DNA of 64,000 bases from Acanthochlamys bracteata (lineage: Eukaryota; Streptophyta; Magnoliopsida; Pandanales; Velloziaceae): assembly GCA_019914995.1 (NCBI GenBank), contig CM034140.1, positions 5,642,001-5,706,000 on the forward strand, in the 5' to 3' direction. Below the pieces are notes generated by a model. That model was not told the origin of the DNA and did not search any database. It saw only the letters and a program-made list of their open reading frames with translations. Shown here piece after piece: positions 50,101-60,934 of the stretch (positions within the stretch are counted from its first letter, which is position 1; each line of letters opens with the position of its first letter). Made by a program: the position numbers and the translations under genes.

Positions 50101-50800
50101 TATAGTTTTTAAAATATTTTTGTAATAATTTACGCTGACTTAAAAGCACAGACTTCCTCAGAACTATCTGCATATTAAACTAAGGTATTTGCCATTTGCC
50201 AAATGCCAACGCTACTGATAAAAATGTACTGAAGGCGCCTAAAATCCTAGCAGTAAGATTTAGGATCAATTTTTTTTATCCGTTAGAATTTCATTTCCAG
50301 CATCCAAATACAATATCGGACCAGTTGGATGTGCTGTATAATACCAAACCATCCTAGTAAAAGAATTTGAGACTTCTATATGTTTTACCCCCCTATCAAG
50401 AACCATCAAATATACGATAATGAACGGTGATCAAATGGACCTAAGTTAAAAACCATATAAAAAACTAAAATTTGGGAATACATATTAGATAGAGATCATG
50501 ATCCAACTGAAACATACTTCACTTATCCAAAACTTTCCTTTTTTAAGATCTTAGAATGCCATAGATCATACATAACGTTTAGAATCTTGCATCTGGATAC
50601 GGGAATATATAAAAATTCTACTGGTAGGACTTTATTATGTTGTGATTCATATAGTTTTCACCTTGATAGAAAATGAGGATAGCTTTGAATAATGATTGGA
50701 CAATCAATCCTATTATCAAGTTACCCGTCTATTATTTTATTTAAATCATTTGTTTAAAAAAATAATACAAAAAGAAGAGGAGACACAAAAAGAAAAACTT
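47143..50800. other. 3' region of the bZIP gene and unassigned AT-rich spacer
   Basis: Possible 3' UTR exons follow the bZIP stop. TTGTTGCAG|AGAAGC at about 47434 and TTGTTTCAG|TTCCATC near 49819 look like acceptors, and 49819-50040 is GC-richer with a short open frame (49918-50112) that I do not recognise. Otherwise I see no gene or clear element. Confidence 0.4.
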
Positions 50801-50807
50801 ACACACT

Positions 50808-50880
50808 TGGAGATGCGGGGTATCGATCCTCGTACCTCTCGCATGCTAAGCGAGCGCTCTACCATCTGAGCTACATCCCG
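50808..50880 (-). tRNA. tRNA-Ala (anticodon AGC), possibly a decayed copy
   Basis: On the minus strand the sequence folds as a tRNA. The A box is TAGCTCAGATGG. The anticodon stem CTCGC/GCGAG encloses the loop TTAGCAT with anticodon AGC, and the B-box region GATCGATACC is present. A T-run (TTTTTC) about 10 bases past the 3' end can serve as Pol III terminator. Two pairs are broken: position 1 is C opposite C72 in the acceptor stem (CGGGATG/CATCTCC), and the third T-stem pair is A opposite C (CGAGG/CCCCG). No intron is present. It may be a functional low-fitness copy or a tRNA pseudogene. Confidence 0.85.
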
Positions 50881-50946
50881 ACAGTAACAGAGTGCTTAGA
50901 AAACTACAATTAGTATCATCTACAAACATCTCCGTTTCCCAAACTA

Positions 50947-51203
50947 ACCCGTTTGCGATTGCTTTTCCCCGACAAAACTTTTCAATTCTCCATTTTATAT
51001 TTTTCAATACATATTTTATAAATATTTAAAAATTTTATTTAAAATTTAGAAAGGGTAGAAAAATTCTACGTAATGAAGTCTTTTTATTTCATATTTTTAT
51101 TATTTTTTTGGAAGTAAAAAAAATAGAGCTCATTTTTTAAAAAAGATAAAAATATTTTCTATTTTACAAAAGCTCCATTTTATAAGCACTCCCAAACGCC
51201 CCC
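50947..51203. mobile_element. MITE, family A, 257 bp
   Basis: The left end CCCGTTTGCGATTGC and right end AAACGCCCCC are flanked by TAA on both sides (50944-50946 and 51204-51206). The body matches the reverse complement of the copy at 1421, including TTAGAAAGGGTAGAAAAATT. It lies about 65 bases upstream (minus-strand sense) of the tRNA gene. Confidence 0.72.
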
Positions 51204-51994
51204 TAAACCCTAGACGAATGGGATGTTTGACGGTGTTTATAGAACTACTATTTATTCAAAGAACATTTTTATTTTAATTAATTTTATTATAATATTTTAA
51301 ATATTAATTAAACTTTTAAAATATATGTGATTTATATGTTGTACAAAAATTCATTATAATATTAGTAAACTATTTACTTTTTTAATAAATAATTTATGTT
51401 CGATGCGGTTTGACATCACTTTTATCTAATTTTTATTCTTTTTTTATTTTTTATATTTTAATAAATATTTTTATAATATTGTATAATTTTTTAAATTGAA
51501 AAATAAAAAAATATCTATAATATAAAATTTTATTATTATTGTTTTTAAAATAAAAATAAATTTTTAAAAAATTTTAAAATATATTTTAAATTAATAAAAT
51601 TTATTCAAAGATATTTGGAAACATCTCTCCTTTGTCTGTATGGATGAACAAAGCCTTGATATAAACTTCATCGTCTAAATCTTCAATGGAATCTCAAGTT
51701 CATCACTATCCATGCAGTCATCTAGTCTTTAATCTTATCATTATCCATGCTGCTTGTTTTCTGATTAACGTTTGTTTCTGGATCACTTGCAATATTTACA
51801 ATTGGTTTATCTTGCCTACAGATTCCCATGCGATCTTTTTTTTTTTACTGAAAGACAGGAGTAGGCTAATCCACTTCAGATTACTTTCTTTTATCAACAT
51901 AGATTGTACCGGTCGTAGAAGGAGACTGAAAACCATAGTGATGATATAGCGATGCTGTCACTTACCTAGGCGCTAGATCCTCAGGTATGCTTGT

Positions 51995-52475
51995 TGAAAC
52001 AATTGATAGAATTGAATATAATAAAAATTGTTAGTGTTAGAATTTACATGTACAAATATATATAGAGTGCAGAAACCATGTGACGAACTTAAAATTTTTC
52101 TCAAAACCAATTGGCAATGAGAAGAGTGAGCCCGAACTCTAGCGGAGCGTTTTTTTTAAATTAAACTGATGCGGGCTACATGTTCTGTAATAAATTAAAT
52201 GAAGCGGGCGACATGTCTTGAAATGAAATGGACTATTTGCCTTACAATATAGTGGACAACTATTTTTTGAATAAAACGGACTATCTGTCCTGAAATGAAG
52301 CGAGTTAATTTTGCTCTAAAATAAAGCGGACCATGAAAGTTCTGAATAGATATGAATAATAAAATTAGATTTAGCCCAACCTGCTCTGATACCATGAGAC
52401 AATTGATAAAATTGAATATAATAAAAATCCTTGATGTTAGGGTTTCTACGTACAAATATATATAGAGTACAGATA
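51995..52475 (-). mobile_element. TRIM-like miniature LTR element
   Basis: A segment of about 80 bases (TGARACAATTGATARAATTG ... TATATATAGAGTRCA) occurs at 51995 and again at 52395, exactly 400 bases apart in direct orientation. Directly left of the second copy, 52383-52394 reads GCTCTGATACCA. On the minus strand this gives an LTR ending TCTCA followed by the perfect primer-binding site TGGTATCAGAGC. The interior is only about 320 bases and encodes nothing recognisable. I did not find a convincing target duplication, so the outer borders are uncertain. Confidence 0.6.
52155..52340. repeat. Degenerate short tandem units inside the TRIM-like element
   Basis: About six units of 30-35 bases share ..AATGAAGCGGRCTAYNTGTYCTGAA-type sequence (for example near 52195, 52220, 52275 and 52325). 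On the minus strand they keep one frame open (52195-52638), but the product is repetitive and not recognisable. Confidence 0.55.
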
Positions 52476-53330
52476 ATAGGCTAGTCTTACATACAGCCCG
52501 ATAATACAGTCCAATATTTGTGAACTCTATTAATGATTTTGATTCAATTATGTCTTGCCCTGTATTATCATCAATACCTTGATCTGAGAACTGGAGGAAG
52601 TTCCAAGACCATATAGTTGTAATGCAAGATGATCTCAAGACAAATATAAATTAGATTGCACTGAAGCCAATTAAAAATTTTTCTCTAGGCTGCAACTTAA
52701 ACCAATGATTCTTAGCTTCTTGTCATCATATTAGGATCTAGGTAGTTTGTTAAACTGTTTCACCATTTTGAACTTCCGTATGTTTTTGTAGGATTTCAGA
52801 CCACTTAATTAGTATTTCATAAGGTTCAATATCTATGCCGGTCTTTGGTGACCAAGACAAGCCTTCGATTGACCACTATTTTCCATGCCAAACAAAAATG
52901 AATACATTTTCACAACAAAAAATGTGTAAATTGAGTCAGAAATCAAAAGTATCAGCAAAGTAATAGCCAATCAATATATGTTTGAGGGAAGGACAGCAAT
53001 CAACAGGTGACACGAACACAATATCCTGCACTCTGCTGATCGCCAAGCTAGAGTTTAGATGTACGTGAATTGCATTGTTACAAATATAAACTAGCTAGAA
53101 TATGGTGTGTTCTTGTCACCTTATAATTCATTTCTTTCAATTAAAGTTACTTTCATTTACTCAAAAAAAATTACAAAAAAATCACTTTCAACTACAAACT
53201 ATTATAAATACTAAACTTATTTCTAACAACACTATTCTCAGTAACTTATAAGTTATTATTTTAAGAAGTTACTTGCAGCAAAAAGAAAGCACCTAATATT
53301 TGTAATTTGGCAAATCGTACGGAGAAATAT

Positions 53331-53580
53331 GAGTGCGTTTGGAATTGCTTTTGAAATAAAACTTTTTTAGAATAAAAGATATTTTTGTCATTTTTTAAAA
53401 ACGAGCATTATTTTTTTACCTTAAAAAAATAATAAAATATGCAATAAAAAGATCTCACTACGTGAATTTTTTTACACTTTCTAAAGTTTTATATAAATTT
53501 TCTAAATTCTTATAAAATAGTATTAAAAAACATAAAAATTGAAAATTTATTTTTTTGATAATCTAAACCAAAATTTATTT
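53331..53580. mobile_element. MITE, family A, 3' end degraded
   Basis: The left end GAGTGCGTTTGGAATTGCTT and the body (ATGCAATAAAAAGATCTCAC) closely follow the copy at 1421. The right end is no longer recognisable. Confidence 0.65.
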
Positions 53581-54534
53581 ATATAGTCTATTCATATAAA
53601 TCTACAACTCTGGCAGAAAAATTAGTATATTTTGCATAACTCCAAAGTCTTTAACTTATGTAGGCCACTTTAAAGTGTGTTAGTTTGGATTTAAAATTAG
53701 TTACTAAAAATTAAGTTATTTTGAATAGTGCTGTTAAAAGTAAATTTAATTTCTATGCTTTTGTAGGAAGAAGAGAACCGCAAGTGTTTTCTTATAATCT
53801 TATTTTAAGTGGCAGTGAGTTGGAAAGGATTTAGTGGAAGGAGGGTTAAAGGCCGAAAAGAACACACCCTTGAGTGGAAATCTACAAATGACCAATAGCA
53901 ACTATTCTACAAGGAATCAGAAACCTAAACCTCTTAAATAAACAAGACCGACGCTTGAATGCAGGTAATAATTGAGTTTTAGAGTTTATAAACCAAGCTA
54001 ATCTTCTACTTCAGTCTTTAGTAGGAAGCCCTAATGAGGCAAATTTGTAAGTATTTTAACTTTTCTATATTGGTATACATATATATTAAGTCTTGCCGAC
54101 GTCAATTAAGCTAGAATCAAGCTTGCAACAAACTTACAAAGCTACGTTAACTATGCTAGAAGAAAACTAGTTTTAGTGTATGTAATGCCACTTTGCTTGT
54201 AATAAGAATTGCGCAACAATCACATGCACGCAAAAAGCCAAATTACAATCCATTAGTCTGATAGCACACTTTGAGCTGATCTGATCGAGTCTAACTAGAA
54301 GTGTAAAAATAAACCCAGATCAAATGATGTAATCGGATCGGACTGATCCGATCGATCAAACCAGTCGGCTGCGTCCATGATTTAAAGAGTTGCATTTGCA
54401 GCAGTGGTGCAGCAATAAGAAAGAGATACATATGTAATAACGCTGCAAGATAGTGGCATTATGTGTATTTTGAGAGTACTTATTAAAGATGAGTTTTTCT
54501 AAAAGAATGTATTTGCTGACCATGATATTTCACT

Positions 54535-54965
54535 TAGGGGCCTGTTCGGTCTTAAAGTTTTGAAATTGAAAATTTTCTTTTAAAAGTTAATTTTTTCTTA
54601 TGCTTGGTTTTCAAAAACTTTAACCGTTTCAACATTTTTGTTAATAAGTTGACTTTACTTTGTCCTTCAAAAAGATGAAATTTTTTTATTTAAATTAAAA
54701 AGGCAGCTAAGAATAAATGTTTGACGGTGCGTATTACAAAAAGCTTTTTTTGGAAAAGAAATATATTTTAAAAATTTTTTCAAATAAACTCTATTTGTTA
54801 TTTTAAAAAAAATATAAGATCTAGCGATATAGAAATTTTTTATACTTTCTAAAATTTTAAAAAATTTCTGTAATATATTCTAAAAGCTTTGTTAGAAAAT
54901 ATAAAATAAAAAATTAGAAAGAAAATGAGATATTAAGCTCTCTCAAACATTCACAAATATTAGAC
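54535..54965. mobile_element. Two degraded MITE-like segments
   Basis: 54538-54700 begins GGGGCCTGTTCGGTC, a Tourist-like end without a partner. 54725-54960 has a family A-like body (GGTGCGTATTAC.. and TATACTTTCTAAAATTTTAA). Neither has clean ends. Confidence 0.35.
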
Positions 54966-55134
54966 TGACTTCTTTTCTTTATTCCTTTATGTTATTCTTA
55001 AAAAAATAATAAAGATGGAAGATCCATCTCTCTTTTTTTTTTTTCTCTTTCGAAAATGATCAAACACTAAAAGATGTCTATAACTATTCTGAACTGGTTT
55101 ATGATCTGTTTTGTTGAAGTATATGATTACTATA

Positions 55135-55915
55135 CATCAAAGTTATCAAAATCGAAATTTTATGTAGGATTGTTTCGCTTGCGTAGGATCGTAAAATACG
55201 AATATTAAGTAAGATCTTACGATTTTACTTATCGGTAATATTTTTATAAAATTATTTAATACTTTTAAAATTTTAGATAGTACTTATTAAAATTGTTGAA
55301 AATCTAATGCATAATATTTTTTATATTTCATCTTATTGTAACAAATTAATAATATTGATATTTATTGTTTAGATGAACTATATTATTAACAACTTATTAT
55401 ATTTCATTTAGCTCATTATCACAAATTTTTTATATAATATATACTTGTTTTATAAATAAACATTTATATAGTTATACTTATATCTAGAAAATTCAATTCT
55501 TTATATAATCAATCATTAGGCGACAAGTAACCTTTTTTATCATATCAAAATAAAGAGAAAAAAATAATCTATAATATAATTGCACAAAATAATATCTTAC
55601 TCTAATAACAAATTCTCATAAAATAAACTAAACACCCATTGCACTCGTTACAAACGAATGACGGATCTTCTCTAACTATACCAACTTCGATCAAAATTTT
55701 TGAAAGCTCTTCTGATTTATGACAATTTTTTATAAACTAAACTCATAAGATTGCATGTAAGATCGAGATCTTAAAATTTTTAGAATTTAGATCGGTACCT
55801 TAAGGATTGGATATAAAATTAGAATCTTATGTCATATAGGATCATTTTATTGATGTAAAATTGTAAAATCGTAAGATTTTAAAATTTAAATTAAGATTTT
55901 AACAACCATGATTTT
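55135..55915. mobile_element. Possible non-autonomous element with GTTATCAAAATCG ends
   Basis: The left part starts near AAAGTTATCAAAATCGAAATTTTATG. The right part ends AAATTAAGATTTTAACAACCATG, an imperfect inverse complement. Words such as GGATCGTAAAAT and CGTAAGATTTTA recur in both halves. Such sequences are common in dicot introns and spacers as DNA-transposon relics. I could not find a target duplication or an ORF. Confidence 0.4.
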
Positions 55916-56004
55916 TTATAATCTAGCTCGATCATTTTGATGATGATTAGGACAGTTCATGATATGTACAATATTATTGAAATTGATTAACCTGCTATTA
56001 CTAA

Positions 56005-56262
56005 GGGTGCGTTTGGTAGTGCATACCAAAAGCCACTTTTTAATTTTTCCCCATCTTATGTTTTTTAATATATATTTTATAAGTATTTAAAAAATTTATT
56101 TAAAAATTTAGATAGTGTAAAAAATTTTTACGTAATGAGATTTTTTTATTACATAATTTTATTATTTTTTTAGAAGTAAAAAAAATAAATTTGTTTTTCA
56201 AAAAAGATAAAAATATCTTCCATTCTAAAAAGTTTTATTTCATAAGAAATCCAAACGCATCC
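56005..56262. mobile_element. MITE, family A, 258 bp
   Basis: Ends GGGTGCGTTTGG and CCAAACGCATCC are inverse complements. TAA flanks both sides (56002-56004 and 56263-56265). The right TAA is also the left flank of the next MITE. Confidence 0.78.
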
Positions 56263-56265
56263 TAA

Positions 56266-56438
56266 GGCGTGTTTCGTTTCGTGAAAATAACAAATAAAAA
56301 ATAAAATTTTTAAAAAATAACTATACCAATTTCGTTTGTGTGCATTTAAAATACGCACTTGCATTTAAAATATGTGCGGTGCAGAACTTCAATTCCCATA
56401 AAAAAAAAATTATATTCTCAGACACGTCCAACACGTCC
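56266..56438. mobile_element. MITE, family B, 173 bp, internally shortened
   Basis: Starts GGCGTGTTTCG and ends ACACGTCC, flanked by TAA (56263-56265 and 56439-56441). At 173 bp it is clearly shorter than the 283-296 bp of the other complete copies, so part of the interior is lost. Confidence 0.6.
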
Positions 56439-56922
56439 TAAGCTTTTATGCCACTAAAATGATTCAGAGCAGCGTGGCTTCAACCTTCACCACTTGTATG
56501 ACAGTTCCATTGATGTACACATATTTTCAACTTCACCGACGAGATGCATTGCTATGTTGTTCTTGAGCAAACTAACTAGCTACTCAGCTACGTACGTGGC
56601 TGGGCAAAAACATTTGAAGAACTGAACAACACAATACAACAAAGATTCACAAGAAGCTAAAACAGGTCTCTCTAGCCCAAACCAGAGATTAGATAACCTC
56701 TCTTCCTTGTTCGCTTTCGTTCTTTTAGCAGAACCATTCCAGATCATCCATCTGATCTTCACTGGACGGTAGACATTAAAGCAACTGTGAAGCCACGTTT
56801 CTTTAGTAAAGCGGGTGTGAAAAAAAAAAATCCCAACGTGTGTCACCAAAACACAAAACAACTCAATTGAGTAATACGATTGCTACTAGTTGATTAGTTA
56901 ATTCAATTATCGCGTATTACTT

Positions 56923-56932
56923 GCCACGTGGC
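56923..56932. promoter_or_regulatory. Palindromic G-box / ABRE upstream of PPH
   Basis: GCCACGTGGC is a perfect palindrome with a CACGTG core. It lies 47 bases upstream of a TATA box. G-boxes of this form bind bZIP (ABF/ABI5) and bHLH (PIF) factors, which are known to activate chlorophyll-catabolic genes. The link to this gene is inferred from position. Confidence 0.7.
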
Positions 56933-56979
56933 GGTTTTGTTAGTGGAGCTTGAAGTTGTTTGAGTTTTGTTTCGGTAGA

Positions 56980-56987
56980 TATAAATA
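56980..56987 (+). promoter_or_regulatory. TATA box of the PPH gene
   Basis: TATAAATA lies 165 bases upstream of a leader-intron donor and about 590 bases upstream of the ATG. The transcription start would be expected near 57010-57020. Confidence 0.65.
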
Positions 56988-57152
56988 CCGGAACGAAGAG
57001 AGGGATTTTTCAGTTACGTGCTGCTTTGGGAGAATAGAGAGAACAAGCGAACGCGAGAAACTTTGACTAGCTAGCTTTCTCTGTTTCCAATCTTTTTTTT
57101 TTTTTAATATAATTTTTTTTGTTAAACTTCAAAGAACTGGTTCGAGTTTGAG

Positions 57153-57570
57153 GTAAGCATGGATTTCATTTCTTTATTTTTCCGACAGTATGGAAGCTCA
57201 AAAAGTAATAATCTTTTCTTTTTTTTCCGAGTGAATTTTGTTGTATGATCTATTGACTCCGTGATGCTTGATTTTGTTGTTAATATGAAATTGTTTCGAT
57301 CTGGAGAAATGAATCAATTAGTGTGCCTAATTGATCGATTAGTCTCCTCTTCTTCTTAGATTTTCATGATCATAGCTTTCAATTCTGTAGATTTGCAATT
57401 TTTTCTTGAGATTCTTAGCACCGTTTCGTTAGAATCTATTATCTTATTAATCACTTCTGCTAAAGTTCTCTAGAAACCATCGTTAGTTTATATTCATTTT
57501 TCAGCTTTTGCTTGCATTTTGGTATCCCGTTGTTGAGCTAATCATTTGTATTTACTGAATCTTGGAATAG
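57153..57570 (+). other. 5' UTR intron of PPH
   Basis: Donor TTTGAG|GTAAGC at 57153 and acceptor GGAATAG at 57570 leave ATAA directly before the ATG at 57575. The interior is T-rich. Leader introns of this kind can enhance expression in plants. Confidence 0.6.
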
Positions 57571-57574
57571 ATAA

Positions 57575-60500
57575 ATGGAAGTTCTGTCCGTGCCATCAAT
57601 TGCATGCCCCAGTTTGAACAAAAAATGCAGGAATTCTTATCTCAACAGAGTTGGGTTTAAATGTTCAAGAACGAATCTTTTGCCGTACTTGGAAAAATCT
57701 TACCCAGAGAGGAGCAAAATCGAAATCCTCTACAGGAAAAGGAGGAGAAAATTGTTGGGGCAAGCTAAAGCACTTCCGCAAAATTCTGCTCTGACAACCG
57801 ATGCAGATGTAGGTTTGGCAGACTACACCAAGACGAATGATCAGTTAGCAAAGGTCCGCATACCTGAACTGCCAGATGAGTACTCCAACGGTCGTTCAGG
57901 GGCTAGTATCAGTAATAATGTTTGGGAATGGAAGCCCAAGTTATCAGTGCATTATGAGATGGCAGGAATGGAAAATGTTAACGCGCCAGCTCTGCTATTT
58001 CTTCCTGGGTTTGGGGTTGGATCCTTCCATTATGAGAAGCAGTTGAGAGATCTTGGTAGTGAATATAGAGTATGGGCAATTGATTTTGTAGGCCAAGGCA
58101 TGTCGCTCCTGTCAGAAGACCCCTGTCCTTCAAAGAGTGAGGAAAGTCTTGTAGAGAAAGCACTTTGGGGTTTTGGGGAAGAGCCAGAACCATGGGCAAA
58201 GGAAATTGTTTTCTCTGCGGATTTATGGAAAGAACAAGTTCAGCATTTTATTGAGCAGGTATATGGTTCAATTTCTTTCCCATTCTTTACTGTTATATCC
58301 ATTCCGAACTATGAAGTACAATATGTATTTCTGGGAATGGATCTGCATATCACATCAAACTATCACCTTTTATCAAGAAAATTTTCACCCTTCAAGTGAC
58401 TTTTTAGAGATAAGTGGTGTGGTACTGGCGAGACATTAGTTAGTATCCAACTACGTAAACTTTAGCATGTCCCTTTTCTTCATGAATGATGCTTGCTTAG
58501 AGAGAAGTCACGAATGTTACATTTGGAGGACTCCCTTTCTTTCTATACGGTAAATAGGACTTCTAGAAGTGGTGGTATACATTCGTTAAGTCCTTCCGTA
58601 ATGCTTTCATGTGAACAGATCTTGTGAAAGAAGTGAACTGCATCCTTTCCTGTTTCTTATAGTATATAGATGACTAGATAAACTTTACTTATGCCAACTG
58701 TTTTTAATATTCTATTTGACTTTCATTCAAACTGGGATCTTATTAATCTTTGTTTGTTGTGTGATGGTTATGGATTGAATTGTGTCTTGTCTGATGAGGC
58801 AGTGCTTTTTATTGGCAGCCTATAGATCTGTCTGAATGTTTACATGTTCATGTTTCAGGTTGTCGGTGAACCCGTCTACCTTGTGGGGAATTCTCTGGGA
58901 GGCTTTATGGCTATGTATGTGGCGGCATGCAACCCAGAATTAGTCAAGGGAGTTACATTGCTCAATGCATCTCCATTTTGGGGATTCCTTCCGAATCCTG
59001 TGAAATCTCCTAGGCTGGCCAAACTCTTCCCATGGGCTGGGAAGTACCCTTTACCGCCAGCTGTGAGGAACCTAATGATGTCCGTGTAGGTATTGCTACT
59101 TTTATGTAAACGTCTGTTTGTCTAAGTGCTCATGTTTCTGTTTATCATCGTCTTTGATTTATTCTGTCTGGTAACTTGATAGTTCCTATATATGTTATGC
59201 TCTAATTTTTTTGTTTATTATTTTTTTAAAGTTGAACCTAAATATTGTCGAGCTACATCACTCTGCATGAAATCTAATTTGATTATCTTATCTAATTATT
59301 AAATGGAAGTTTGAAATGTCTCCTTCATCAAATATGCTTTTGAAGTGTCTCTAGTTTATTTGCATCTAAGTTATTTGCTTCTGCATGGAATCTAATTTGG
59401 TTATCTAACTATGAATAGAAATTTTGAGATGTACCTATAGCTTTTTCAAAAATTTCTTACATCATCCAAAACTCTGCAATTCATTATGCTTCTTGCCTAT
59501 GATCTATTAGTTGAAACATCAATTTTTCATGCATATACAGTCAGTCACAAATGTCCTGGTGCGGGAAGGGAACTAAGAATAGTTCTTTCCACTAACAAAC
59601 GAGCCTCTGCTCTTTTTCTTCTTGATGATTTCATGATGCTTCCAAGTCGATGCATACCATATTATTTATTTCCTAGTACAGTATTTTATTTTTTAAAGTT
59701 TCAATGAACTGAATCATTTTATGTGTTATTAGATGGCAGAAGTTTAGTGACCCTTACAGCATAAGGGAAATTTTGAAGCAAGTCTATGCAGACCATACCA
59801 CCAAAGTTGATAAAGTTTTTTCTCGTATAATGGAGATAGCTGCCCATCCTGCAGCAGCTGCATCTTTCGCTACCATTATGTTGGCCCCAAGAGGAGAGAT
59901 GTCTTTTGATGAAGCACTGAGCAGGTAATTTATTTTGTTCTTCGTGATATTAACTTACCAAGTTGAAATGCCCTTTCTTTGTCAGCATCCTGAATATTTG
60001 TCCAAAATTCTATGTTTCTAGGTGCAAGGAACGAGGCATACCTATCTGCCTTATGTATGGTCGGGAAGATCCATGGGTTGGTCCTATCTGGGGCCTTAAG
60101 ATCAAAACCCAGATACCAGAAGCACCATACTTTGAGATCACTCCTGCTGGCCACTGCCCCCATGATGAAGTTCCTGAGGTAATGCTACTTCCTCATGTTC
60201 CTTTCAGTTTTATGATGGTACTTTTTCCAAACTTAACACTTACTGTTGTTTGTAATGCATGTTGTCATTCATAATGCTATCACTTACTACTTACAGCAAT
60301 GTAGCATACTCTCAAACAGGGTAAACAGTTTTATAAGCTCTGCATAGATAAAGCTAAGACATAAAACTATTCCTGCAGGTTGTGAACTACTTGCTACGGG
60401 GGTGGATTAAGAATGTTGAGTCCAAAGGTTCCACTACTTTGCCCCTCCTTGAAGATCCAGAATCTTTTGAGCGTGGCATCTCAAGGGAAGTGGAATTTGC

Positions 60501-60642
60501 GAGAGAAAGATTGAAGAAGGCGGTTCGAGTAAATTACTATGGATCAAATTTTTCATTATGGTCTCACTTGAGCTCCTTCATGAAAACCAGTTTATCCTCC
60601 CTGATCTCTAGCTTTTCACTTTTGAAGCCAAAGCCAAATTAG
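57575..60642 (+). CDS. PPH: Pheophytinase, chloroplastic (alpha/beta hydrolase)
   Basis: Five exons (57575-58258, 58859-59085, 59733-59924, 60022-60178, 60379-60642) total 1524 nt and give 507 aa; Arabidopsis PPH (At5g13800) is 484 aa. The enzyme removes the phytol chain from pheophytin a in the chloroplast during chlorophyll breakdown. The N-terminus is basic and rich in Ser/Asn/Arg, as in plastid transit peptides. The hydrolase core shows LLFLPGFGVGSFHYEKQL (oxyanion side), WAIDFVGQGMS, the nucleophile elbow GNSLGG with Ser240, YGREDPWVGP (acid) and AGHCPHDE (His). Blocks such as LLNASPFWGFLPNPVKSP and VDKVFSRIMEIAAHPAAAAS are PPH-specific rather than general hydrolase features. Exon 2 must end at TCCGT|GTAGGT, giving SVWQKFSDP across the junction; a later donor would create a stop. 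Upstream are a G-box, a TATA box and a leader intron. Confidence 0.96.
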
Positions 60643-60934
60643 GTCTGTTTTGTCCCTGTTGTTCATGCAGCATTGTAAATTGCAAACGCAAGTTTATGCT
60701 GCAGTAAAAATGAATGTTGTACAGTGCAGTTGCAACTTTTTTTCCTTTTTGGTTAAAGTTTCAGCTTCTAGACTCTGCCTCTTCCAAACTATGTGTATCT
60801 TGTCATACTGTATGCCATTTTAGTAACTGACCATGTTTAAACACTAACAAGGATGTGTATTTCACTCTGTTTTTCTAGCTAGAACAATAACTTGTAGGTA
60901 TGTTCAAGATTTAGCCGCTGGGGTAGATAGTTTC

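Noticed and set aside
52195-52638. 147-codon minus-strand ORF
   Set aside because: Most of it translates the tandem units and one LTR of the TRIM-like element; the open frame reflects the repeat unit.
56580-56861. 93-codon minus-strand ORF upstream of PPH
   Set aside because: No recognisable domain, and it lies in the probable PPH promoter. I kept it as background, although a short divergent transcript cannot be excluded.
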